Assembly (NCBI GenBank): GCA_030151165.1
Contig: JASLEM010000384.1
Coordinates: 1 to 15,911 of the forward strand
Reading direction: 5' to 3'
DNA: 15,911 nt
Source of the DNA: Burkholderiaceae bacterium
GTDB taxonomy: Bacteria; Pseudomonadota; Gammaproteobacteria; Burkholderiales; Burkholderiaceae
Position 1 is the stretch's first letter, and each line of letters starts with the position of its first letter. The translations under genes were made by a program, and so were the position numbers. This document shows positions 1 through 6,690 of this stretch, piece by piece. Under the pieces are notes generated by a model. The model saw nothing but the letters and a program-made list of their open reading frames with translations. It was not told the DNA's origin and did no database searches.

Positions 1-228
1 CATCGCGTTGAAGCGGCCGGTCGTGAGCCAGCCGTCCAGGCTCGCCTCGACCATCAGCTGCAGCTCCTTCGCGCCGATGACCTTGCCCGACACCGGAACC
101 GCGCTCTCGCCCGGCACGAAGGGGCGCGGCGCGTGCACGACGTCCGAGTACTGCTGCACCAGCGCCGAGATCTCGGCGCGCAGCTGGTCGGGGGTCTTCT
201 TCACGAAATTCAGAGGGGCTTCGGTCAT
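1..228 (-). CDS. ddhC/rfbH: CDP-4-keto-6-deoxy-D-glucose 3-dehydrase, N-terminal 76 residues (cut by window edge)
   Basis: This is the N-terminal part of the PLP- and [2Fe-2S]-dependent 3-dehydrase (E1) of the 3,6-dideoxyhexose pathway. The enzyme removes the C3 hydroxyl of CDP-4-keto-6-deoxyglucose together with the DdhD reductase. The 76 visible residues contain the RfbH-typical stretch [20 protein letters not shown] followed by WLTTGRFN, which opens the DegT/AHBA aminotransferase fold. The PLP-site residues and the iron-sulfur cysteines lie beyond the left edge and cannot be checked. The ATG at 228 overlaps the stop of the upstream dehydratase gene by four bases (ATGA), so translation is probably coupled. 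It is the last visible gene of a regulator-led operon whose order (D, A, B, C) matches rfbIFGH in Salmonella. Identification rests on the N-terminal signature and the gene order. Confidence 0.9.
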   Translation of the reverse strand, partial: MTEAPLNFVKKTPDQLRAEISALVQQYSDVVHAPRPFVPGESAVPVSGKVIGAKELQLMVEASLDGWLTTGRFNAM

Positions 229-1301
229 GATGCGTGTGTCTTCGAGTCTTGGGTGTACTGGTCGATCTGGGCCAGGCAGAGCGCGCGGACGTCGTCGCCG
301 CGCAGCCAGGCCTGGTGCCAGGTGACGATGTGGCGCAGCGCCTCGTCGAGGCGCCAGCGCGGTTGCCAGCCGAGGCGCGCGCGGGCCTTGGATATGTCGA
401 GCTTGAGGAAGTGGGCCTCGTGCGGATGCGTGCCGCCATCGAGCTGCCAGCGCGCGCCCCCGCCCCAGCGGTCGACGAGCTGCTCGACGATCCACTGCAC
501 GGGGCGGGCGTCCTCGTCGCGCGGGCCGAGGTTCCAGCCTTCAGCGAAGGCCTGGCCGTCGTGCCACAGGCGCTGGGCCAGCGTCAGGTAGCCCGACAGC
601 GGCTCCAGCACGTGCTGCCACGGGCGCGTCGAATGCGGGTTGCGGATGACGACCGGCTCGTCGCGCTCGAACGCGCGCAGGATGTCGGGCACGAGGCGAT
701 CGGTCGCCCAGTCGCCGCCGCCGATGACGTTGCCCGCGCGCGCGGTCGCGAGCGCCGGACCGTTGGCCTGGAAGAACGAGCGGCGGTAGGCGCTCGAGAC
801 GAGCTCCGCGCAGCCCTTGCTGTTGCTGTACGGGTCATGGCCGCCCATGGGCTCGTCCTCGCGATACCCCCAGGCCCATTCGCGGTTCTCGTAGCACTTG
901 TCCGTCGTGACGTTGACGACGACGCGCACGCTCGGCGTGCGGCGCACGGCCTCCAGCACGTGCACGGTGCCCATCACGTTGGTCGCGTAGGTCTCGACCG
1001 GCTCGGCGTACGACAGGCGCACCAGCGGCTGCGCGGCCATGTGGATCACGATGTCGGGCGCGCACGCGGCCATGGCCGCGGTGAGCGTGGCGAGGTCGCG
1101 GATGTCGCCGAACGTGCTGTGCATGCCGTCGCCCACGCGGGCCTCGGTGAACAGGTTGTGCGACCCGTCGGGTGCGAGCGCGAGCCCGTGCAGCTCGGCG
1201 CCGAGCTGCTGCAGCCACAGGCTCAGCCAGCCGCCCTTGAAGCCGGTGTGGCCGGTCAGCAGGACGCGCTTGCCGCGCCAGAACGATGCGTCGACGGTCA
1301 T
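225..1301 (-). CDS. ddhB/rfbG: CDP-glucose 4,6-dehydratase
   Basis: A 358-residue extended short-chain dehydrogenase/reductase, the usual length for RfbG. It converts CDP-D-glucose to CDP-4-keto-6-deoxy-D-glucose in the cytoplasm using bound NAD. The nucleotide-binding motif GHTGFKGGW lies at about residues 17-25. The dehydratase TDK motif (Asp134, Lys135) and the catalytic pair Tyr158 and Lys162 in YSNSK are intact. The segment [12 protein letters not shown] (about 87-98) is typical of CDP-glucose rather than dTDP-glucose dehydratases. The ATG at 1301 lies four bases after the cytidylyltransferase stop, and the gene overlaps the next start by four bases. Substrate assignment is strengthened by the adjacent cytidylyltransferase, which makes its substrate. 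I see nothing degenerate in it. Confidence 0.95.
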   Translation of the reverse strand: MTVDASFWRGKRVLLTGHTGFKGGWLSLWLQQLGAELHGLALAPDGSHNLFTEARVGDGMHSTFGDIRDLATLTAAMAACAPDIVIHMAAQPLVRLSYAEPVETYATNVMGTVHVLEAVRRTPSVRVVVNVTTDKCYENREWAWGYREDEPMGGHDPYSNSKGCAELVSSAYRRSFFQANGPALATARAGNVIGGGDWATDRLVPDILRAFERDEPVVIRNPHSTRPWQHVLEPLSGYLTLAQRLWHDGQAFAEGWNLGPRDEDARPVQWIVEQLVDRWGGGARWQLDGGTHPHEAHFLKLDISKARARLGWQPRWRLDEALRHIVTWHQAWLRGDDVRALCLAQIDQYTQDSKTHAS

Positions 1302-1305
1302 GCGC

Positions 1306-2079
1306 TCAGTCCCACTTCTTCCACGGCGCCTCGCCGGATTGCCACAGCTCCTCGAGGTAGACCTTGTCGCGCAGCGTGTCCATCGGCTGCCAGAAGCCGT
1401 CGTGCTGGTATGTCATGAGCTGGCCGTCTTCGGCCAGGCGCTGCAGCGGCTCGCGCTCCCAGACGGTGCTGTCGTCCTCGAGGTAGCCGAGCACCTTCGG
1501 CGACAGCACGAAGAAGCCGCCGTTGATCAGCGCGCCGTCGCCGCGCGGCTTTTCCTTGAAGCTGCGCACCTGGCCGTCGACGATGTCCAGCGCGCCGAAG
1601 CGGCCCGGCGGATAGGTCGACGTGAGCGTGGCGGCCTTGCCGTGCGCACGGTGGAACGCGACCGAGGCGGTGATGTCGACGTCGCTGACGCCGTCGCCGT
1701 ACGTGAAGCAGAACGCCTCCTCGTCGCGCACGTAGTCGGCGACGCGGCGCAGGCGGCCGCCGGTCATCGAGGTGTCGCCGGTGTCCACGAGCGTCACCTT
1801 CCAAGGCTCCGCACGCTTGTGATGGACTTCCATCCGGTTGTGCGCCATGTCGAAGGTCACGTCCGACGTGTGCAGGAAGTAGTTCGCGAAATACTCCTTG
1901 ATCACGTAGCCCTTGTAGCCGCAGCAGATCACGAAGTCGTTGATGCCGTGGTGCGAATACATCTTCAGGATGTGCCACAGGATCGGCTTGCCGCCGATCT
2001 CGACCATCGGCTTCGGGCGCGTCGCCGTCTCCTCGCTCAGTCGCGTGCCCAGGCCGCCGGCCAGAATCACTGCCTTCAT
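1306..2079 (-). CDS. ddhA/rfbF: Glucose-1-phosphate cytidylyltransferase
   Basis: A 257-residue nucleotidyltransferase, the same length as characterised RfbF proteins. It makes CDP-D-glucose from CTP and glucose-1-phosphate, the committed step to CDP-3,6-dideoxyhexoses. The N-terminal nucleotide loop GGLGTRL (residues 8-14) is followed by RPKPM (21-25) carrying the conserved lysine. The metal-binding region [10 protein letters not shown] is at 126-135. The ATG at 2079 is preferred to the longer open frame because MKAVILAGG is the family's start and AAGGAA lies upstream at suitable spacing. The upstream reading frame overlaps ddhD and is not protein-like for this family. It sits 35 bases downstream of ddhD and four bases upstream of ddhB, in one operon. 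Confidence 0.96.
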   Translation of the reverse strand: MKAVILAGGLGTRLSEETATRPKPMVEIGGKPILWHILKMYSHHGINDFVICCGYKGYVIKEYFANYFLHTSDVTFDMAHNRMEVHHKRAEPWKVTLVDTGDTSMTGGRLRRVADYVRDEEAFCFTYGDGVSDVDITASVAFHRAHGKAATLTSTYPPGRFGALDIVDGQVRSFKEKPRGDGALINGGFFVLSPKVLGYLEDDSTVWEREPLQRLAEDGQLMTYQHDGFWQPMDTLRDKVYLEELWQSGEAPWKKWD

Positions 2080-2114
2080 GACATTCGTTCCTTGTTGTTT
2101 GCTGGTCGACCCGC

Positions 2115-3131
2115 TCAGTCGGAGCTGACGAAGGCGTCGGAGTGGAAGCGCTTTTCGGGCAGGCCGAGATCGGCCAGCAGCCGGCGCGCGCCGTGGATCA
2201 TGGCGTCGGAGCCGCAGGCGTAGACCGCCGCGCCCGCGAGCGCGGGGGCGTCGCCGCGCGAGACGTCGTGCGCGAGGACGTCCTGCACGTGGCCCTTCGC
2301 GCCGGCCCAGTCGATGTCGCCGCGCGAGAGCACGGGCACGTAGCGAAGCCCGGGAACGCCAGCGGGCAGGTCGGCGCACGGGTCGACGTAGAGATCCTCG
2401 CGATGCCGACCGCCCCAGTACAGCGTGACCGAGCGCGGCTGGTCGACCGCGGCCATGCCGGCCAGTTGCATCAGCATCGAGCGGATCGGCGCGATGCCGG
2501 TGCCGGTCGCGAGGAAGACGAGGTCGAGGCCGGCCACCGGCCGCAGGAAGAAGGTACCGAGCGGGCCGTTGAAGCGCAGCAGGTCGTCGGCCTTGGCTTC
2601 CTCGAACCAGTACGCGCTCAGCTGGCCCTGGTCGACGCGGCGGATCTGCAGCTCGAGCTTGTCCGGCGTCGCCGCGGCGCTCGCGATCGAATAGCTGCGC
2701 TTCACGCCGGCGGGGCTCGTGACGTCGATGTACTGCCCGGCGAGGAAGCGGAACGCGTTGCGCGGCGGCAAGCGCAGACGCACGCGGATCACGTCGGGCG
2801 CCAGCCGCTCGAGCGCGTCGATGCGCGCGGGCGTCACGCGGGTCTGGATGCCCACCAGCGCGCCGAGATCCTCGATGTCGAGCTGGACGTCGGACGTCGC
2901 CTCGTCGGTGCAGGTCAGCACCCAGCCGGCGGCGCGCTCGTCGTCCGTCAGCGACACCGGCTCGCGCAGGGACGCGGTCGAGCCGCCCTTGACGCGCGCC
3001 TTGCAGGTGCCGCAGCGCCCGGTGCGGCAGCCGTGCTCGAGCACCACGCCCTGCGCGAGCGCGGCGTCGAGCATCGTGGTGCCGCGCTCGGCGTCGAAGC
3101 GCGTGCCGTTGGAAAGGGTGATCTGGGACAT
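2115..3131 (-). CDS. ddhD/rfbI: CDP-6-deoxy-delta-3,4-glucoseen reductase (E3), ferredoxin-NAD(P)H reductase type
   Basis: A 338-residue flavin and iron-sulfur reductase that passes electrons from NAD(P)H to the RfbH dehydrase to complete C3 deoxygenation. The N-terminal plant-type ferredoxin domain (about 1-90) has the full cysteine set: Cys35, Cys40, Cys43 and Cys74. The FAD domain follows with RSYS at 145-148. The NAD-binding domain has [14 protein letters not shown] (about 207-220) and YACGSD (304-309). This ferredoxin-first order matches AscD/RfbI. Similar reductases serve oxygenases, but immediate linkage to ddhA, ddhB and ddhC makes the E3 role much more likely. The ATG at 3131 is 18 bases after the marR stop and I see no strong ribosome binding site, so translation may depend on coupling to marR. 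Confidence 0.93.
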   Translation of the reverse strand: MSQITLSNGTRFDAERGTTMLDAALAQGVVLEHGCRTGRCGTCKARVKGGSTASLREPVSLTDDERAAGWVLTCTDEATSDVQLDIEDLGALVGIQTRVTPARIDALERLAPDVIRVRLRLPPRNAFRFLAGQYIDVTSPAGVKRSYSIASAAATPDKLELQIRRVDQGQLSAYWFEEAKADDLLRFNGPLGTFFLRPVAGLDLVFLATGTGIAPIRSMLMQLAGMAAVDQPRSVTLYWGGRHREDLYVDPCADLPAGVPGLRYVPVLSRGDIDWAGAKGHVQDVLAHDVSRGDAPALAGAAVYACGSDAMIHGARRLLADLGLPEKRFHSDAFVSSD

Positions 3132-3149
3132 CGGGAACGGGAAAGCGGC

Positions 3150-3539
3150 TCAGGCGTCGCCGGAAGAAGGGGCCGAATCGTCGTGGCCGTGGGCGTCGAG
3201 CTCGGCGCGCATCTGCTCGATCTGCGCCTTCAGGCTCAGGTATTCCTGCTCCTTCAGGTGCAGGAAGCGCCGGGTGAGTTGCAGCCGGTGCTTCATGCCA
3301 GCGGGCGTCAATGCGTACACGTACTTGATCTGGGTGGGATTGCGGCTGAACTTGCCGACCTTGACGAGGCCCTTGTCGAACAGCGCCGTCAACAGGTAGT
3401 GCGCCTTGCCGAGGCTCACGCCCATCGCCTCCGCCAGCCGGCGCTGCGAGTACTCCGGATGCTGCTCGATGAGCGACATCAGGCGCAGGTGCGAATCCTG
3501 GCTCGGCGATTCGGCGGTGTCGGAGGGCTGTTCAATCAT
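3150..3539 (-). CDS. EPS-associated MarR-family transcriptional regulator
   Basis: A 129-residue winged helix-turn-helix protein. Residues 17-80 form the DNA-binding domain; [20 protein letters not shown] (31-50) is the helix-turn-helix, followed by a wing with KVGKFSRNP. Residues about 82-115 are charged and helical, fitting a dimerising coiled coil. The pattern matches the EPS-associated MarR family (TIGR04176, from memory), found beside exopolysaccharide loci. It is the first gene of the CDP-dideoxyhexose operon. The ATG at 3539 has no Shine-Dalgarno sequence and lies only eight bases after a good -10 hexamer, inside a perfect inverted repeat. I infer autorepression and a leaderless or nearly leaderless message. 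The effector is unknown; a pathway intermediate is one speculative option. A later in-frame ATG at residue 21 would cut into the DNA-binding domain and is less likely. Confidence 0.85.
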   Translation of the reverse strand: MIEQPSDTAESPSQDSHLRLMSLIEQHPEYSQRRLAEAMGVSLGKAHYLLTALFDKGLVKVGKFSRNPTQIKYVYALTPAGMKHRLQLTRRFLHLKEQEYLSLKAQIEQMRAELDAHGHDDSAPSSGDA

Positions 3540-3547
3540 TGAACAGC
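3527..3547. promoter_or_regulatory. Predicted MarR operator 2 (perfect inverted repeat over the marR start codon)
   Basis: Ten perfectly complementary bases on each side of a central C at 3537, with arms GCTGTTCAAT and ATTGAACAGC. The centre base belongs to the marR ATG (3539-3537), and the repeat abuts the -10 hexamer. The core is the same as in operator 1. A bound dimer here would block the predicted transcription start. The repeat could also form a hairpin in RNA made by read-through from upstream. Confidence 0.7.
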
Positions 3548-3576
3548 ATTCTAACCCGATGCGTTCAACGGTTGAA
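3548..3576 (-). promoter_or_regulatory. Predicted sigma70-type promoter of the marR-ddh operon
   Basis: Read on the minus strand, a -35-like TTCAAC (3576-3571, three of six consensus bases) is followed after 17 bases by TAGAAT (3553-3548, five of six). The expected transcription start falls about 3541-3539, at or next to the A of the marR ATG. The spacing is ideal and the stretch is AT-richer than the surrounding genes. The -35 match is weak, and the promoter is inferred from sequence only. Confidence 0.6.
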
Positions 3577-3579
3577 CGC
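3561..3579. promoter_or_regulatory. Predicted MarR operator 1 (perfect inverted repeat over the -35)
   Basis: GCGTTCAAC, a single central G, then GTTGAACGC: nine perfectly complementary bases per arm. It covers the proposed -35 hexamer of the marR promoter. It shares the core GTTCAA-N3-TTGAAC with a second repeat 33 bases away, centre to centre, which is about three DNA turns. Such paired palindromes over a promoter are typical of MarR-type autoregulation. Binding by this protein is inferred. Confidence 0.7.
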
Positions 3580-3633
3580 CTGCCGAAGCGCGCGGATCGG
3601 GCCGTCGTGGACGACCGCGCCGGGTCGTCCTCC

Positions 3634-4392
3634 TCAGTAGGCGCCGCGCCGGACGACCATCACCTTGACCGTGCGCATGACGATCAGGAAGTCGGAGAAG
3701 ACGTTCCAGTTCTCGACGTACGCCTTGTCGAGCTGCACGCGCTGCTCGTAGTCGAGGTCGTTGCGGCCGCTGACCTGCCACAGGCCCGTGAGCCCTGGGG
3801 GCACGCTGAGATAGTGCTCGCGCGCGTTGCCGTAGTAGCAATCGAATTCCGCCTGCACGACCGGGCGCGGGCCGACGATGCTCATCTCGCCCTTCAGCAC
3901 GTTCCACAACTGGGGCAGTTCGTCGAGGCTGGTCTTGCGGATGAAGCGGCCGATGCGCGTGATGCGCGGGTCGTCCTTGAGCTTGAAGTCCCGCTCCCAT
4001 TGCTCGCGCGCGTCCGCGTCCGACTGCAGCAGGTCGCGCAACACTTCCTCCGAGTTCGGGACCATCGACCGGAACTTCAGGCACTGGAACGGCCGGCCGC
4101 GACGGCCCACGCGCGTGTGGCCATAGATGATCTGCGTGCCGCCGCCGAGACGGATCGCGCAGGCGATGCCGATCATGAGCCAGCCGAACAGCACGAGGAT
4201 CACGACGACGCTGATCAGGTCGAACACGCGCTTGAGCACGTGCTCCGCGCCGTTGAGGCCGATCTCGAGCTTGCTCTCGTTCGCGGCGATGGCCGTCACG
4301 TCGGGTTCGAACGCGCGGCGCACCTCCTCGACACGGACGGTCGACTCGGGACGAACGGCGCCCTCGACGAGGGCGTCGTTACCTGCAAACAT
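3634..4392 (-). CDS. Polyprenyl-phosphate sugar-1-phosphate transferase, short WbaP/WcaJ-type
   Basis: A 252-residue monotopic phosphoglycosyltransferase (bacterial sugar transferase domain) that moves a sugar phosphate from a UDP-sugar to undecaprenyl phosphate at the inner membrane, starting a repeat unit. Residues 54-58 (KRVFD) lead into one hydrophobic membrane hairpin (about 59-80). KFRSM (106-110), the catalytic Asp157-Glu158 pair, GPRPV (174-178) and PGLTGLWQVSGR (199-210) are all present. The C-terminal WQVSGR form resembles WbaP/WcaJ enzymes, but the four-helix N-terminal half and the CoA-binding-like domain of those proteins are missing. About 50 soluble, acidic residues replace them. 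The ATG at 4392 is chosen because GAGAGGAAG lies just upstream; an in-frame TTG at 4422 is possible but has no such site. The sugar (glucose, galactose or other) cannot be told from the sequence. Confidence 0.9.
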   Translation of the reverse strand: MFAGNDALVEGAVRPESTVRVEEVRRAFEPDVTAIAANESKLEIGLNGAEHVLKRVFDLISVVVILVLFGWLMIGIACAIRLGGGTQIIYGHTRVGRRGRPFQCLKFRSMVPNSEEVLRDLLQSDADAREQWERDFKLKDDPRITRIGRFIRKTSLDELPQLWNVLKGEMSIVGPRPVVQAEFDCYYGNAREHYLSVPPGLTGLWQVSGRNDLDYEQRVQLDKAYVENWNVFSDFLIVMRTVKVMVVRRGAY

Positions 4393-4394
4393 AT

Positions 4395-4403
4395 CTTCCT
4401 CTC
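4395..4403 (-). promoter_or_regulatory. Ribosome binding site deciding the 4392 start
   Basis: On the minus strand GAGAGGAAG (4403-4395) precedes the ATG at 4392-4390. AGGA lies about five bases before the start. It is one of the best Shine-Dalgarno matches in the window and favours this ATG over the upstream TTG at 4422. Confidence 0.65.
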
Positions 4404-4502
4404 GACGAACCGGTGGTATCAAAGCGAATTCCGCACCCTGTCAGGGCGTGTGGTCGAACGGGGGCGACATGATTCGCGCCCGCTCGCGGCTTGTGAAAAG
4501 TG

Positions 4503-4516
4503 CCGAATCGATTCGG
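4503..4516. repeat. 14-bp perfect palindrome CCGAATCGATTCGG
   Basis: A fully self-complementary 14-mer upstream of the phosphoglycosyltransferase gene. The inner AATCGATT recurs at 4590-4597, 84 bases away centre to centre, which is close to eight helical turns. This suggests a paired protein-binding site, but the binding protein is unknown. Confidence 0.5.
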
Positions 4517-4556
4517 TACCTGAGATTCTGGAATGAACCGGCGTGGTGCCGGAAGC

Positions 4557-4569
4557 GTTGATGATCAAC
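4557..4569. repeat. 13-bp inverted repeat GTTGAT-G-ATCAAC
   Basis: Six perfectly paired bases per arm around a single central G, in the intergenic region between the two AATCGATT palindromes. It is not a copy of the GTTCAA/TTGAAC MarR core. It may be an operator or chance. Confidence 0.35.
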
Positions 4570-4753
4570 TGTTCTGTATCCAGATCGGCAATCGATTCCT
4601 CTTCGACTGCCCCAAAAAGGTCGCTCATGTTAACGGATTGCAACCATTTTGGAAGCTGACGTGAAGCTGTCGTCCGCCGAAAGCGTCACGGCAACGCGCC
4701 CGGCCCACGGTACGCCACGATGCCCGCCAAAGGTATAGGAATCGTTGCAACCG

Positions 4754-4773
4754 CGTGAAAGGGCTGTTTCACG
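4754..4773 (-). terminator. Weak hairpin after the dehydratase gene, possible transcript end
   Basis: On the minus strand CGTGAAA pairs with TTTCACG across a six-base loop (CAGCCC), starting about 15 bases after the stop of the 4788-6674 gene. Seven paired bases fit a 3'-end hairpin. No run of T follows, so it is not a classical intrinsic terminator and may only protect the mRNA end. Confidence 0.3.
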
Positions 4774-4787
4774 ACGCCCTCCGCAGC

Positions 4788-6674
4788 TCAGGCCGGCCGG
4801 TACTCCGGCACCACGCGCGACAGCTCCTCGCGCACCTCGGCGTCGCTCATCGCTTCCGGCAAAGCGGCACGCCGCAGCAGGTCGGCGACGTGGCTCTCGC
4901 GCGTCTCGAGCCTGGCGATGCGCAGCTGGCGGATCGAGGTCGGGATCGTCGCGTCGGCGTCGGCCAGCAGTTCCTCGTACAGCTTCTCGCCCGGACGCAG
5001 GCCGGTGAACACGATCGGGATCTCGTCGACGTTGTGGCCAGAGAGCCGGATCATGTCGCGCGCGAGGTCGACGATCTTCACCGGCTCGCCCATGTCCAGC
5101 ACCAGCACCTGCCCCGACGCGCAGATCGCGCCGGCCTGCAGCACGAGGCGTGCTGCCTCGGGGATGGTCATGAAGTAGCGGATGATGTCCGGGTGCGTGA
5201 CGGTGATCGGGCCGCCGCGCGCGATCTGCTCCTTGAACTTCGGGATCACGCTGCCCGACGAGCCGAGCACGTTGCCGAAGCGCACGGCCATGAAGCGCGT
5301 GCGCGGGAATTCGGCGGCGAGCGACGACACCACCATCTCCGCGGCCCGCTTGGTCGCGCCCATCACGTTGGTCGGGTTCACGGCCTTGTCGGTGCTGATC
5401 AGCACGAAGCGCTCGACACCCGCCTGCGCCGACGCGAGCGCCGCGTGGTACGTGCCCATCGTGTTGTTGCGCACGGCGAAGGCGGCGTTGTCGCGCTCCA
5501 TCAGCGGCACATGCTTGTACGCCGCGGCGTGGAAGACGACCTGCGGCTTCCAGGCGAGCAGCACGCGCTGCATGTGGGGCAGGTCCTTCACGTCGCCGAT
5601 CAGGCGCACCAGCTCGAGCTCGGGGAAGCGCTCGCCGAGCGACTGCTCGATCGTGTAGAGGTTGAACTCCGACAGCTCCACCAGCACCAGCCGCGCCGGC
5701 CGGTAGCGCGCGACCTGCGCGCACAGCTCGGAGCCGATGCTGCCACCCGCGCCGGTGATGAGCACCGTCTTGCCGCGCAGGACGTCGCCGATGCCCGCCT
5801 CGTCGAGTTGCACCGGCTCGCGGCCCAGCAGGTCTTCGGGCTCGATGTCGCGCAGGCGCTCGATCGGGTCGACGCCGACGCGCAGCTCGTCGGCCGACGG
5901 CACGGTCAGCACGGGCAGGCCGCTCTCGCTCGCGAGCTCGAACGCGCGCCGGCGCTGCCGCGACGTGGCGGCGGGCAGCGCGATGATCAGGTGCGTGGCG
6001 GCGCCGCGCACGCCCTTGTCGCGCACCGACTCGAGCGGCCCGAGCACCGGCACGCCGGCGATGCGGGCGCCCTGCTTGGCCTCGTCGTCGTCCAGCAGGC
6101 CCAGCACGATCCAGCCCTGCTGGTGGATGCCGGCCATCAGCCGCTTGGCGGCCTCGCCCGCGCCGAGGATCAGCGCGCGCCGCACTTCCTTGTCGCCGCC
6201 GGTGATCTGCGCGCGCGAGTGCTCATACAGCATGCGGTATCCGATGCGCACCATGCAGACCGACATCAGCGTGACCAGCGGATGCAGCGCCAGCACCGAG
6301 CGCGGCACGCCGTACAGCTGCGCGCCCATCACCACCGCGGCGCAGGCCACGCCCGCGCCCAGGCAGGCCCAAGTCAGGCGCTTGACCTCGCCGAAACCCG
6401 AGAAACGCCACATGCTCTGCGGCACGCGCAGCAGCGCGAACAGCGCGAGGTAGGTCGCGATGATGCCCAGCATGACCCAGGTGTCGTACCAGGGCCGGGC
6501 GTCGAACCAGCGATCGAAGCCGATGCGGAACAGGTAGGTGACGTTCCACGCGAACGCGATCAGCAGGCCGTCGACCACCAGCGCCAGCGGCTCGCGATGC
6601 GGGCGCAGCTTCGCGAGGAAATGGTCGAGGCGATGCCAGAACGACGGGGCGGAAGTCTTCGAGGGCGGGTTCAC
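4788..6674 (-). CDS. Membrane-bound UDP-GlcNAc 4,6-dehydratase (WbpM/PglF/CapD family)
   Basis: A 628-residue nucleoside-diphosphate-sugar dehydratase anchored in the inner membrane with its active site in the cytoplasm. It is predicted to make UDP-2-acetamido-4-keto-2,6-dideoxyhexose from UDP-GlcNAc. About four hydrophobic helices occupy residues 28-150. A CoA-binding-like domain with LILGAGEAAKRL (168-179) follows, then the catalytic SDR domain: TGAGGSIGSE (307-316), HAAAYKHVP (382-390) and STDKAVNPTNVMGATK (427-442). The usual SDR tyrosine is replaced by Met438, with Lys442, as in large WbpM/PglF dehydratases. Length and domain order are normal for the family. The start is a GTG at 6674, 16 bases after the PglC-like gene's stop, with a poor ribosome binding site. 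Next to PglE- and PglC-like genes it most likely feeds a 4-amino-6-deoxy-HexNAc route. A quinovosamine/fucosamine-type branch is the alternative. Confidence 0.93.
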   Translation of the reverse strand: MNPPSKTSAPSFWHRLDHFLAKLRPHREPLALVVDGLLIAFAWNVTYLFRIGFDRWFDARPWYDTWVMLGIIATYLALFALLRVPQSMWRFSGFGEVKRLTWACLGAGVACAAVVMGAQLYGVPRSVLALHPLVTLMSVCMVRIGYRMLYEHSRAQITGGDKEVRRALILGAGEAAKRLMAGIHQQGWIVLGLLDDDEAKQGARIAGVPVLGPLESVRDKGVRGAATHLIIALPAATSRQRRRAFELASESGLPVLTVPSADELRVGVDPIERLRDIEPEDLLGREPVQLDEAGIGDVLRGKTVLITGAGGSIGSELCAQVARYRPARLVLVELSEFNLYTIEQSLGERFPELELVRLIGDVKDLPHMQRVLLAWKPQVVFHAAAYKHVPLMERDNAAFAVRNNTMGTYHAALASAQAGVERFVLISTDKAVNPTNVMGATKRAAEMVVSSLAAEFPRTRFMAVRFGNVLGSSGSVIPKFKEQIARGGPITVTHPDIIRYFMTIPEAARLVLQAGAICASGQVLVLDMGEPVKIVDLARDMIRLSGHNVDEIPIVFTGLRPGEKLYEELLADADATIPTSIRQLRIARLETRESHVADLLRRAALPEAMSDAEVREELSRVVPEYRPA

Positions 6675-6690
6675 GGGACGATGGGAAAAC

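Larger units (their letters stand above)
4393..4787. other. 395-bp GC-poorer intergenic region with several palindromes
   Basis: This is the longest gap in the window and it separates the dehydratase gene from the downstream phosphoglycosyltransferase. It is clearly less GC-rich than its surroundings. It holds a 14-bp perfect palindrome (4503-4516), a 13-bp inverted repeat (4557-4569), an AATCGATT palindrome (4590-4597), two TTGCAACC copies (near 4638 and 4745) and a 7-bp stem hairpin (4754-4773). A 5' leader and promoter for the transferase are expected here, but I found no convincing -35/-10 pair. A minus-strand open frame starting near 4627 (ATG, about 69 residues) has no ribosome binding site and mixed third-position use, so I do not call it a gene. 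Confidence 0.6.

Noticed and set aside
782..789. GGCGGTAG, resembling the ops element of polysaccharide operons (also at 8822-8829)
   Set aside because: Both copies are inside coding genes and on the strand opposite to their transcription, so they cannot act as RfaH-recruiting sites for these operons.
4419..4627. Minus-strand open frame of about 69 residues (from an ATG at 4627) upstream of the phosphoglycosyltransferase, ending where the TTG of that gene's longer form begins (TTGA overlap)
   Set aside because: No ribosome binding site, third-position GC near half instead of the very high value of all neighbours, arginine/serine-rich tail and no recognisable family. More likely leader DNA, though not excluded.
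4754..4773. Strong rho-independent terminator after the 4788-6674 gene
   Set aside because: A 7-bp stem is present but no T-run follows on the minus strand, so I list it only as a weak possible end hairpin.
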